Of a stretch of 10,091 nt of DNA, positions 1 through 7,101 are shown piece by piece. The notes below the pieces were generated by a model, which saw only the letters and a program-made list of their open reading frames with translations, was not told the DNA's origin and did not search any database. Position 1 is the first letter of the stretch. Each line of letters opens with the position of its first letter. This stretch comes from Candidatus Krumholzibacteriia bacterium. GTDB taxonomy: Bacteria; Krumholzibacteriota; Krumholzibacteriia; Krumholzibacteriales; Krumholzibacteriaceae. A program made the position numbers and the translations under genes. Location: the NCBI GenBank assembly GCA_026387805.1, contig JAPLKY010000156.1:1-10091 (forward strand). The letters run 5' to 3'.

Positions 1-345
1 CGTCTTCTTTTCCGCCTTGGCGCCCATCTTGGCGAGTGCGCCCTCGAGAAGAATCCGGTTTATCGCGTTATCGACCGCCTGTTTCTGGATGGTTGCCTTC
101 ATCCCGGCGATCTGCGCGGAGTCGGCGTATCCCTGGAGCTGCTGCGTGAGCATGGCTTCCTGGCGCTGAATGTCCTGCATCGTTATGGACTTCCCGCCGA
201 TCTTCGCGACCACCTTACCGGATAAGGCTGCCTCCGCGACGCTCGCGCTGTCCCCCTTCGAACCGTCCTTCGACTTCTTGGAGCATGCGGTCACCGAGAA
301 GACGAGCGCGATCGCGAGGAATATCGTGAATGCTAATGACCTCAT
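1..345 (-). CDS. SurA-like N-terminal domain lipoprotein (peptidyl-prolyl isomerase/chaperone family), 3' end outside window
   Basis: Only the first 115 codons are in the window; the frame is open to base 1, so the C-terminus is missing. The protein starts with a charged/hydrophobic signal peptide (MRSLAFTIFLAIALVFSVTAC) whose end, VTAC, fits a lipobox with Cys21 as the lipidated residue. A short Lys/Ser/Asp-rich linker follows. From about residue 40 comes a SurA/PrsA-type N-terminal chaperone pattern: a short strand (VVAKIGGKSIT), then long amphipathic helices rich in Gln and Ala, and a QAVDNAINRILLEGAL helix typical of SurA_N. By family it would be an envelope-anchored folding factor, perhaps with a parvulin domain in the missing part; that domain is not visible here. 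The start at 345 is supported by GGAGGG about 9 bases upstream on the minus strand. It is divergent from the Smr gene. Confidence 0.8.
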   Translation of the reverse strand, partial: MRSLAFTIFLAIALVFSVTACSKKSKDGSKGDSASVAEAALSGKVVAKIGGKSITMQDIQRQEAMLTQQLQGYADSAQIAGMKATIQKQAVDNAINRILLEGALAKMGAKAEKKT

Positions 346-502
346 GGCACCGATCCCTCCATATAAGGTTTAAAGAAAACGAGACACTGGCCGCAATGAC
401 AGGCGTCCCGCCGGTTGTCCCGTTTCGGGGGAGTCTTCCCCCCTCTATTTCAATGGAAATTAGCACTGGAAGTCCGCGAAGTCCAGATGAATAATTGCCG
501 GG
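346..502. other. Divergent intergenic region with a small G/C hairpin
   Basis: This 157-base spacer separates the lipoprotein gene (leftward) from the Smr-domain gene (rightward). The only clear structure is a perfect 6-base hairpin at 427-442: GGGGGA, a 4-base loop, TCCCCC. It has no T-run on either side, so it is not a convincing terminator. It would lie in the leader of one of the two genes. No promoter with both good -35 and -10 boxes was found on either strand. Confidence 0.35.
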
Positions 503-805
503 ATGGACGACGAAGAACGGGAACCCGTGGAGATTCCGGTCGACGGCATCCTCGACCTACACCAGTTCCAGCCGGGGGATGTCGGGGATCTCGTCCCCGA
601 CTATCTCGACCTCTGTCGCGAAAAGGGGATCCTCAGGGTGCGGATCATCCACGGGAAGGGAACCGGCGCACTCCGGACTGGAACCGTCAGCGCCCCCCGC
701 AAAATAGTCACTCGGCGTCGCCTCGGGAATCTGCTTCCGCCGCTTCACCGAGGCGTCTTCGGCAGATCCACCGAGTCGATATCGGCCACGCGCAGATCGC
801 CGTAG
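503..805 (+). CDS. Smr-domain (small MutS-related) protein with aberrant C-terminal half
   Basis: The first 58 residues match the Smr fold well: the LDLH motif at residues 17-20 (LDLHQF, where LDLHG is usual), a long helix (LVPDYLDLCREKGI), a strand (RVRIIHG) and the hallmark HGKGTGALR at 50-58. Smr domains are DNA/RNA-binding or nuclease modules, also found at the end of MutS2. After GALR the family normally has a helix and a final strand with a Gly-rich GATIV-like motif. Here the reading becomes Arg/Pro-rich, shows neither, and continues to a stop at 803-805, 61 bases into the oppositely oriented anti-sigma gene. A frameshift, a deletion or a replaced 3' end are all possible; no alternative frame clearly restores the missing half. 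ATG 503 is the only plausible start, since an in-frame stop lies at 488-490; its ribosome site is weak. The domain call is firm, but whether the gene works is doubtful. Confidence 0.7.
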   Translation: MDDEEREPVEIPVDGILDLHQFQPGDVGDLVPDYLDLCREKGILRVRIIHGKGTGALRTGTVSAPRKIVTRRRLGNLLPPLHRGVFGRSTESISATRRSP

Positions 806-2172
806 AGTATCCGGTACTTCTGCGAGCCCTCCGGCTTCCACCAGCACACGGGCGCCTTCTTGTCGCCGAGCTTCACGCCGGCGCCGACGTAATACCAGTT
901 ACCGTCCGCTTTCATGCTCTGGGAAAAGCTGAGGCCCTTCAACAGCAGCTGGGCTGCCCCCATTGCTTCCTCGAGCTCTTTATCCGGATCGCCATTCCTG
1001 TCGTATTTCTTGATCAGCATCGGACGAACCTTTTCCTGGGTGTTCAGGTCCGAAATCGCCGACGGAAAAGCGTTCTCCGACATGCTCGCCCATGCCGATA
1101 GCGCGTCGACAAGGTCCTTCTCTCCCTTGAACGACACATCGAACCGAGATTCGCTCAAGGTGTAGTCCTTCGGCGGCACGATGCTGAAGAGCGCCGGATC
1201 GAGCTTCTCGTTCCATTTGAAATCGTCATACACCCATTCCGAATTCCTCTGGAGGCCGTTCGAGGAGTTCATATGAATTACCGTACGTGATCTGCCCTTC
1301 TCACCGCCGAAATCGCTCTCGTACAACATGATCATCGGCTCGACGACATCCAGCTTCGGATTGTGCCTGTTCGACCAGACAATCCGGAGCGGAAGATTCG
1401 TACCCGGATCCGTCCATATCCGTGTCGTCTGGAACTCGCCGTTCGCGACGACGAAGACGTTTGCGTCGACACCGTCCATCTTCTCGCGGCCCACGAATTT
1501 TCCCGATGGGCCGTCCTGGAGCGTCGCGATCCAATCCACGTAATTGAAAAGCCCCTTGCCGCGCTTGAGACCAACCTGGTGCTCAAGGAATGCCCGCTTC
1601 GTGGACGGGCTCACATTCAGCATGATTCCTTTGTTGAAGTCTCTGACGATGACGATTTCCTCGAACGTCGTGCGCAGGAGCCCGGTAGCCGTCGCCATAT
1701 TCTCCGCGGCCGACGGGTCGGATCCTTCATACTTCAACAGCTGGCGGAATGTCACGTTCTCGGCCGCGTTGATCTTCGCCATGACGTCGGCGAAGGCGGG
1801 CTCGCCGCCGAAGAGGCCGGTGAAGTGGTTGAGCCCCCAAAGTACGGCAACAAGAGCGACCGCCGCGGCCGCATAGACAGCGATTTTCGATTTCATGATT
1901 CCCCTCCAGGCTCGCGTGTTCTCATCCGGTTCGGGCGCCGCGCCACATGCCGCGGCGCGAATAGACTCTCTCTCAATCCTCTCGATGGCAGGCTCGACAG
2001 AGCGAGTGAAATCCATCAGCGCCCGTTCGTCCCCGCGCATCGCCTCGAGATACTCGCGGCAGGCGGCGCAGCGACCGACGTGCCCGTCGATCTCGTCCTG
2101 CCGCTTGCGCGGGAGGGGTTCGAAGGCCGATCGCTCCATATCGGCCCGCAACTTTCTGCATTCTCTATTCAT
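745..2172 (-). CDS. Membrane anti-sigma factor: zinc-finger motif plus LolA/RseB-like extracytoplasmic domain
   Basis: This 475-residue protein is encoded directly after the ECF sigma gene, with its ATG overlapping the sigma stop codon by 8 bases (2165-2172), so the two are likely translationally coupled. Residues 1-75 form a cytoplasmic anti-sigma domain of the zf-HC2 type: His31-x3-Cys35-x2-Cys38 (GHVGRCAACREYL), with Cys5 as a possible further ligand. A single membrane helix lies at about 97-113 (IAVYAAAAVALVAVLWG). The remaining 350 residues, beginning FADVMAKINAAENVTFRQ, are outside the cytoplasm and resemble the LolA / RseB-MucB beta-sheet fold that senses lipids or misfolded envelope components. 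By family it holds the sigma factor inactive until an envelope signal arrives; the signal is not known. The helix is preceded by Met-Lys-Ser-Lys, which reads like a signal peptide, so the gene may be an old fusion of a soluble zinc-finger protein with an exported one. Confidence 0.85.
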   Translation of the reverse strand: MNRECRKLRADMERSAFEPLPRKRQDEIDGHVGRCAACREYLEAMRGDERALMDFTRSVEPAIERIERESIRAAACGAAPEPDENTRAWRGIMKSKIAVYAAAAVALVAVLWGLNHFTGLFGGEPAFADVMAKINAAENVTFRQLLKYEGSDPSAAENMATATGLLRTTFEEIVIVRDFNKGIMLNVSPSTKRAFLEHQVGLKRGKGLFNYVDWIATLQDGPSGKFVGREKMDGVDANVFVVANGEFQTTRIWTDPGTNLPLRIVWSNRHNPKLDVVEPMIMLYESDFGGEKGRSRTVIHMNSSNGLQRNSEWVYDDFKWNEKLDPALFSIVPPKDYTLSESRFDVSFKGEKDLVDALSAWASMSENAFPSAISDLNTQEKVRPMLIKKYDRNGDPDKELEEAMGAAQLLLKGLSFSQSMKADGNWYYVGAGVKLGDKKAPVCWWKPEGSQKYRILYGDLRVADIDSVDLPKTPR

Positions 2173-2686
2173 GAGACACCTCTTCCGAATCGATCAATCT
2201 CCTGAGCTCCTTCCGGGCCCGGCTCAGTCTCGTGAGGGCGCCGTCCGTCGAGATCCCGAGGGCGCTGGCGACATTCTCCGAGCTCCGGCCGTCGAAGTAA
2301 TACAGCATGAGGGGGAGCCGGTATTTCTCGGGCAGTCGGGCGATCGCCTCGCGAAGATCGGCGTGCTCGCCGTCCGGGCCTCTTCGATCGCCGCCCTGCA
2401 GAGCAACGATCTCCGCGCCGCGCTTTCTCCTTCGCGCATGGTCGAGGCACAGATTGCGCGCGATCTTCATGATCCATGGCCCGAATTGTCCGCCGTCCCG
2501 AAGCCGGCCGATACCGGCGAGACCCTTGATGAAGGCCTCCTGCGAGATATCCTCGGCGTCCTGAACGTTCCCCAGGGTGCCGAGGCAGACCGCGAAGACG
2601 CTCCTCGAGTAGCGCTTCACGAGCCCCGCGTAGGCACTTGCGTCTCCGCCTCGACAGGCGTCGACGAGCTGTCGTTCATCATCCAA
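2165..2686 (-). CDS. ECF-family RNA polymerase sigma factor
   Basis: This is a 173-residue sigma-70 family protein of ECF size. Region 2 is seen in the first half (LVDACRGGDASAYAGLVKRY, then VQDAEDISQEAFIKG and FGPWIMKIARNLCLDHARR). Region 4 is in the second half (REAIARLPEKYRLPLMLYYF, then the helix-turn-helix SENVASALGISTDGALTRLSRARKELRRL). The TTG at 2686-2684 is chosen as start because GGGAG lies 6 bases before it and the protein then begins where ECF factors normally do. The same frame is open up to an ATG at 2950, but that extension is unlike any sigma factor and would cover the intergenic promoter. The gene shares an 8-base overlap with the anti-sigma gene and is divergent from the large surface-protein gene, which is therefore a candidate target. 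No clear ECF-type promoter was found in front of it. Confidence 0.9.
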   Translation of the reverse strand: MDDERQLVDACRGGDASAYAGLVKRYSRSVFAVCLGTLGNVQDAEDISQEAFIKGLAGIGRLRDGGQFGPWIMKIARNLCLDHARRRKRGAEIVALQGGDRRGPDGEHADLREAIARLPEKYRLPLMLYYFDGRSSENVASALGISTDGALTRLSRARKELRRLIDSEEVSHE

Positions 2687-2815
2687 GGTCTGCTCCCTTC
2701 TTCGTGCTGCTATCAAGAGACGAAGAGGACGGGACGATTCTGACACGATATGTCGCGGCCCGGGTAAAACATTCTTCCAGCGGCACAGGAAAGCGGAGAT
2801 TCCGACCGTCTTATA

Positions 2816-2873
2816 ATACTGTAGCAGGAGATGCGGTTCGGATTGAAGGGACGCCATTTTTCTGCTACAATAT
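2816..2873. repeat. 12-base inverted repeat in the divergent intergenic region (putative operator pair)
   Basis: The left arm ATACTGTAGCAG (2816-2827) and right arm CTGCTACAATAT (2862-2873) are inverted copies matching at 11 of 12 positions; the inner 8 bases (TGTAGCAG) are exact. The arms are 34 bases apart, about 46 bases centre to centre. The right arm covers the -10 box of the rightward promoter, and the left arm overlaps a TATAAT at 2812-2817. The placement suits a regulator binding site, or two half-operators, acting on the divergent genes. This is inference from position; no binding protein is identified. Confidence 0.45.
2843..2871 (+). promoter_or_regulatory. Sigma-70 type promoter for the surface-protein gene
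   Basis: The -35 box TTGAAG (2843-2848) and the -10 box TACAAT (2866-2871) are separated by exactly 17 bases. The -10 box is preceded by TGC, which makes an extended -10. The expected transcript start is near 2878, leaving a leader of about 80 bases before the ATG at 2959. The boxes resemble housekeeping rather than ECF promoters. Confidence 0.6.
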
Positions 2874-2958
2874 GAGCACGCGGTTAATTCTCGATATCTG
2901 CGGGGAATCCGGCGATAGGCTATGACCTCTCCACGCGCATAAGGGGGCACCGAATATC

Positions 2959-5900
2959 ATGATACGCTCGTCGATCTCTCGAATCGCGGCGATTGCCGCG
3001 CTCGCCGTCATTATGGCCGCCGTTACGGAAGGGCCCGGGCTCGCGCAGACTCCTCCCTACGGTTACATCGGACTCTACGCCGACGAGGCCCGCTCTTCGA
3101 ACACGGTTTCCTACGCCGGGGCCTATACGGAATGTACGATGTACATCTTCTGCGCCCCGACCGGCCGTGGGATTTCCGCGGCGGAGTTCTCCGTCGCGTA
3201 TCCCGCTAACGTGCTCCCCGCGGACGTGACGACCAATCCTCTTATCTCGGTATCCCTCGGCGACATCGACTCCGGCGTCAGCATTGCGTTCCTCGATTGC
3301 CAGAACGACTGGGTCTGGACGCATCACCAACGTTTGTTCCTGACCAGCGCCGACGCGACGCGCATCGAGATCGAGAAGAACGCGATCGCGGGCGAATATC
3401 AGATCGCGACGTGCGAGCTCGGCTATCCGCTCGAACCGGTCTTCTTCTCCTCGCTCCTGTGCCTCAATGCCGTCTGTCCGCCCGATATCGTGCCGCCGCT
3501 CCTCCAGGGGGCAAGCAACATTACCGGCTCCACGGTCGTGGTCTCGTTCAGCGAGCCGGTGCTGAAACGGTCGGCCCAGGATCCCGCGAGCTATGAAATA
3601 GCCGAGTTCAACGATCCGTCCGTCACCGTTCCTTTGGGCGAGGCGCTTCTGCTCTCCGATGGGGCCTCGGTGATGCTGCATACATCGCAGCCGTTCGTGA
3701 CGGGCGGCCGGAAGTACGTCATCCACGCGGCTGGCGTCTACGATGCTTGGGGAAATCCCGTTCCATCCTCGAGCACGTGCGAGTTCGTCACGGAAGACCA
3801 TGATCCCCCGCGGCTCGCGAGCGCATCGGCGACGTCCGACAGCCTGCTCACGGTCGTGTTCAACGAGGCGGTTTCGCCGGCGACCGCCACGAGCCCGAAC
3901 AACTATCGCATCTATCGTTACGGCACGCTCGTCCCCTCCTACCCGTACCGGGCGACCCTCGTCGCGGAGAACCAGGTCGTTCTCGCCTTCAACAGCACGA
4001 ACCTGCTTCCGACTCTCGTCGCCCTCACGGTCAAGGCGACGAACGTGAGAGATCTCGCGGGGAACATGATATCGTCGAGCTACAATACCGCTTCATTCAC
4101 GGTCCCCGACACGTCCCCGCCGTATGTCGCGGGTACTCAGGTGCTCGGGAATAGGCTCTTCAGCGTTATGTTCAACGAGCCGGTGCTCCAATCAACGGCG
4201 GAGACGGTCGGCAACTACGAGATCTACCTGGCGAGCGATACGCTTTTGGCCAATCCCCTCCCGTTGAACGCCGCCGTGCTCCAGTCCGACAAGAGGTACG
4301 TGCAGCTGACGCTCGGGACCGACCTCGTGATGGAGACTCTCTACATGCTTCGCGTGCACGACATCGAGGACCTTCATGGAAACCGTATGGTCTTCCCGGA
4401 CGTCAAACCATTCATCTGGCCCGATACCTATCCGCCGGTTCCTCTCACGGCTGCGGCCCTCACGCGAAGCCTCATCAGAATCACGTTCAACGAGAGGCTC
4501 GATGAAACCACGGCCGAGAGACGCGGCAATTATCTCGTCTATGAGACTCTCGGCGGGGGGAGCATCGCGGTCTCGAGCGCGGAGCTCGAGGCGAGCGCCG
4601 ATGCGGTGCGGCTCACCCTTGGGGGCCTCCTCAAGTACGACACGGGTTACATAGTCCGCATATCGAGCGTCAAGGACCTCAAGGGGAACGCCATCGCCAG
4701 CGTGAGTCTCACGACCACGTACCCGGACACGTTTCCGCCCATGCTCACGGGCGTCACAACGACATCCGCGAGCTCGATCGCGCTCTTCTTCGACGAGAAG
4801 CTCAGCGCGGCTCCCGCCGTGACCCCGTCCAACTACGTCCTCTTCGAAACCGGCAATCCGTCGAACGTCGTTGCCGTTTCCTCGGCGACCCTCACGGGAG
4901 ACGGCTCGCGGGTGCAGCTCGGTCTCGGGGCGTATCTCGTCGTCGGAAGCAGCTACACGATCTCCGTGAGCAACCTCACCGACCTCAAGGGAAACATCAT
5001 CGCCCCCGGCACATCGCTCGTCTTTATATACATGGATTCCGTTCCCCCGGAGCTGCTCTCGGCGTACGCGGCCGTGAATACGGCCGTGCTCGCAAGCTTC
5101 AGCGAGAAGCTCGATAACGTCACCGCGGAGAACACGGGCAATTACCTCGTCTTCGAGACCGCCAACCCGGCAGCCGCGATCCCGGTCGCCGGCGCGGCTC
5201 TCTCGGGGGATTCATCGAAGGTCCTTCTCTCTCTCGGAGCCGCTCTCACGGGGAACGTCGCATACTCCCTCCAGGCCACCGGTGTCGCCGACCGCGCCGG
5301 AAACGCGTCGCCCGGGGGAGGCATCGTCCCCATCACGAGACCCGACACGACTCCGCCGCATCTGAGCGTTGCGGAAGCGGTGACCCTGGCCTACGTGAGG
5401 ATCACCTTCGACGAACCGGTCACCGCCGCGACTGCCGGATCGGCGGCGAACTATGTTCTTTTCCCGGTCGCCGATCCCGGTTCCACGTTCTCCCCCTCGT
5501 CCGTCGACCTGCCCGACAGCAGAACGGCGGGGCTCCGGTTCAGCTCGGATCTCGTCTCCGGAGCCGCCTATAGGGTGCGCGTCTCGAATGTGGCGGATCC
5601 CGCGGGGAACGTGATAGCTCCGGGAAGCGAAGAGACCTTCGTCTGCCCGTCGATCCCGTCCGGCTCGGGATACATTGGGCTTTTCATCGATGCCGAGCAC
5701 TCCGGTATCGCCATCGATTACGCGGGTGCATTCATGCCATTCAACGCGTACGTGTGGAGTCATCCGGGAAACGCCGGCATGATTGCCGCCGAATTCAGCG
5801 TCGCCTTCCCGGGCAACGTTCTCTTCGCCGGCTTCACGATGAACCCCCTTGTCGCCGTATCCCTGGGGGACATCATGCAAGACCTGAGTGTCGCCTTCTC

Positions 5901-6639
5901 TCAGTGTCAGGGCGAGTGGACCTGGATTCTGAAGTCGGATTGCTACCTTATGAATTACGATGAGTCGGTGATCAGCTTCGGGCCCGCTCCAATCTTCGCC
6001 AACTGCAGCGAGGGATACCCGATCGAGTCGGCGAACGTTCTGAGCAGGATCTACTGCAACGGCGGCGGCGGCGTCGCGACGCTCCTCCAGGAGTCCGCCG
6101 CCTCGTACCGCGGAGGCGCGGTCGAGGTCACGTGGCGCTTGAGCCAAATTGACGAGGGAGATCGCTTCATGGTCCTGCGCAAGGAAGGGGGGACCGCCGC
6201 GTACGGCGCCCCGTCGGAGGACGTGGAAACGAACGGACTCTCGTTCACCTACCGCGACGAGAGCGCCGAGCCGGGCGCCACCTATTGCTACCGCGTCGAG
6301 TACGTGAACGGCTCGGGGATTCATATCCTGTTCGAGACCGATCCCGTCGCCGTGCCGGCGCTCCCGCTCGCCCTCAGCCAGAACTGGCCCAACCCCTTCA
6401 ACCCCTCGACGTCGATCTCGTACTATCTCCCGGATGCCGTCCGCGTGCGGCTCGAGATCTTCGACGTCGCCGGGCACCTGATCGCCTGTCTCGTGAACGG
6501 AGACGAGGAGCGGGGAAACCACAGCGCCATGTGGAACGGCGCGGGAGAATCGGGCAGACCGGCGGCGGCGGGGATCTACATCTGCCGCCTCATGGCGGGA
6601 CGCGAGACGCTGTCCCGGAAGATGGTGCTCGTCAGATAA
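2959..6639 (+). CDS. Large secreted protein with seven Ig-like (SbsA/Big_5-type) repeats and FlgD-like C-terminal sorting domain
   Basis: The 1226-residue product begins with a Sec signal peptide (about residues 1-30, ending near GLAQT). Residues 35-168 are an unfamiliar Cys-containing domain (YGYIGLYADEA...SAAEFSVAYP...SLGDI). Residues 176-895 hold seven tandem Ig-like repeats of about 101-108 residues. Each opens with D-x-x-P-P and contains an F-[NDS]-E motif, an N-Y motif and a closing D-x-x-G-N motif, as in SbsA-type surface-layer Ig domains. Residues 904-1033 are a second copy of the first domain. A fibronectin-like stretch follows, and residues 1135-1226 form a FlgD-like / type IX-type C-terminal domain (QNWPNPFNPSTSISYYLP, VRLEIFDVAGHLI, AGIYICRLMAG, a basic end). 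It is probably exported and cell-surface attached or released; an adhesive or structural role is an inference from the architecture. AAGGGGG lies 11 bases before the ATG. It has its own promoter and stands alone, overlapping the DsrE gene tail-to-tail by 8 bases. Confidence 0.88.
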   Translation: MIRSSISRIAAIAALAVIMAAVTEGPGLAQTPPYGYIGLYADEARSSNTVSYAGAYTECTMYIFCAPTGRGISAAEFSVAYPANVLPADVTTNPLISVSLGDIDSGVSIAFLDCQNDWVWTHHQRLFLTSADATRIEIEKNAIAGEYQIATCELGYPLEPVFFSSLLCLNAVCPPDIVPPLLQGASNITGSTVVVSFSEPVLKRSAQDPASYEIAEFNDPSVTVPLGEALLLSDGASVMLHTSQPFVTGGRKYVIHAAGVYDAWGNPVPSSSTCEFVTEDHDPPRLASASATSDSLLTVVFNEAVSPATATSPNNYRIYRYGTLVPSYPYRATLVAENQVVLAFNSTNLLPTLVALTVKATNVRDLAGNMISSSYNTASFTVPDTSPPYVAGTQVLGNRLFSVMFNEPVLQSTAETVGNYEIYLASDTLLANPLPLNAAVLQSDKRYVQLTLGTDLVMETLYMLRVHDIEDLHGNRMVFPDVKPFIWPDTYPPVPLTAAALTRSLIRITFNERLDETTAERRGNYLVYETLGGGSIAVSSAELEASADAVRLTLGGLLKYDTGYIVRISSVKDLKGNAIASVSLTTTYPDTFPPMLTGVTTTSASSIALFFDEKLSAAPAVTPSNYVLFETGNPSNVVAVSSATLTGDGSRVQLGLGAYLVVGSSYTISVSNLTDLKGNIIAPGTSLVFIYMDSVPPELLSAYAAVNTAVLASFSEKLDNVTAENTGNYLVFETANPAAAIPVAGAALSGDSSKVLLSLGAALTGNVAYSLQATGVADRAGNASPGGGIVPITRPDTTPPHLSVAEAVTLAYVRITFDEPVTAATAGSAANYVLFPVADPGSTFSPSSVDLPDSRTAGLRFSSDLVSGAAYRVRVSNVADPAGNVIAPGSEETFVCPSIPSGSGYIGLFIDAEHSGIAIDYAGAFMPFNAYVWSHPGNAGMIAAEFSVAFPGNVLFAGFTMNPLVAVSLGDIMQDLSVAFSQCQGEWTWILKSDCYLMNYDESVISFGPAPIFANCSEGYPIESANVLSRIYCNGGGGVATLLQESAASYRGGAVEVTWRLSQIDEGDRFMVLRKEGGTAAYGAPSEDVETNGLSFTYRDESAEPGATYCYRVEYVNGSGIHILFETDPVAVPALPLALSQNWPNPFNPSTSISYYLPDAVRVRLEIFDVAGHLIACLVNGDEERGNHSAMWNGAGESGRPAAAGIYICRLMAGRETLSRKMVLVR
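3484..5643 (+). repeat. Seven tandem Ig-like repeat units within the surface protein
   Basis: Units begin at bases 3484, 3796, 4108, 4423, 4726, 5035 and 5344 (residues 176, 280, 384, 489, 590, 693, 796), each marked by D-x-x-P-P such as DTSPP, DTYPP, DTFPP and DTTPP. The DNA has diverged, but the fourth and fifth units are close near their ends (VKDLKGNAI and LTDLKGNII) and the fifth and sixth share ETGNP/ETANP. This suggests the array grew by unequal duplication, most recently in the middle units. Confidence 0.85.
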
Positions 6640-7079
6640 AGAGCGAGAATTTCGATTCCATCGCCTCGGCGATGAAGGTCGCGACACCGCCCATCTCGAC
6701 GCCGTCGATGAAGTCCGATTTCCCGATCTCCATCACGTTGCAGCTCATCTCGCAGGCGACGAGACGCACGCCCTGCTCCTGGGCCTGCTTCACGAGCGTC
6801 GCAAGCGGGGTGACGTTGTTCTTATTCATCATCTTGTTGAACATCCAGCGTCGCATGCCCCCCATGTTGAGCCGCGTGGGGCCGATCGCTTCGAGGCCGC
6901 CGAGGTTCATGACTCCGAGAATTTTCCCCATGAGGCTCTTCCCAGAAGGTGAAGAACATCGTGACCTTCATATCAAACGCGGCCGCGCCGTTCGCGATGA
7001 TGAAGGCGCCCATGACCTTGTCCATGTCGCCGCTCATGACGATGAGGCTCGCCTTTTCGGGAGCAGTTCCGTTGCCCAT
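6632..7079 (-). pseudogene. DsrE-family protein, interrupted by a frameshift
   Basis: Two overlapping frames together make one DsrE/DsrF-like protein of about 150 residues. The first frame, from ATG 7079 (strong AGGAGGA ribosome site), gives residues 1-46 ending MKVTMFFTFW, the family's first Rossmann-like half. The second frame runs to the TGA at 6634-6632 with NMGGMRRWMFNKMMNKNNV, GVRLVACEMSCNVMEI (the conserved Cys region) and FIDGVEMGGVATFI, all typical of the family. The switch falls at 6941: exactly one G separates the TGG codon (6944-6942) from the AAG that resumes the match. Homologues usually read FWG here, so a two-base loss in the G-run is the simplest account. DsrE-type proteins take part in sulfur transfer and sit near dsr, qmo and hdr genes. 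It lies 22 bases after the QmoC-like gene, as last gene of that operon. A sequencing error is possible. Confidence 0.8.
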
Positions 7080-7101
7080 TTCTATTCCTCCTGTTCGAGA
7101 T

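Noticed and set aside
427..442. G/C hairpin as a rho-independent terminator
   Set aside because: No T-run follows on either strand, and it lies between two divergent genes where no transcript should end.
1363..2205. 280-residue rightward open frame over the anti-sigma gene
   Set aside because: There is no recognisable domain, and the opposite strand has the zinc-finger motif, membrane helix and coupled start.
2812..2817. Perfect TATAAT as a separate promoter
   Set aside because: No acceptable -35 box lies 15-19 bases upstream on the plus strand; kept only as context for the inverted repeat.
2872..2925. 17-codon reading frame (MSTRLILDICGESGDRL) overlapping a 6-codon one upstream of the surface-protein gene, as a possible leader peptide
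   Set aside because: Its ATG immediately follows the -10 box and would lie before the expected transcript start.
2687..2950. Long N-terminal extension of the sigma factor frame, starting at an ATG at 2950
   Set aside because: The extra 88 residues are Arg-rich and unlike sigma factors, they cover the promoter region, and a TTG with a good ribosome site lies exactly where the family begins.
5212..6687. 491-residue open frame antisense to the surface protein
   Set aside because: It is rich in Arg, Gly, Asp and His, as expected from the shadow of a GC-rich gene, and shows no domain; the sense strand is clearly coding.
6929..6950. Programmed ribosomal frameshift in the DsrE gene
   Set aside because: No slippery heptamer or following stem was seen, and the family does not use recoding; mutation or sequence error is simpler.
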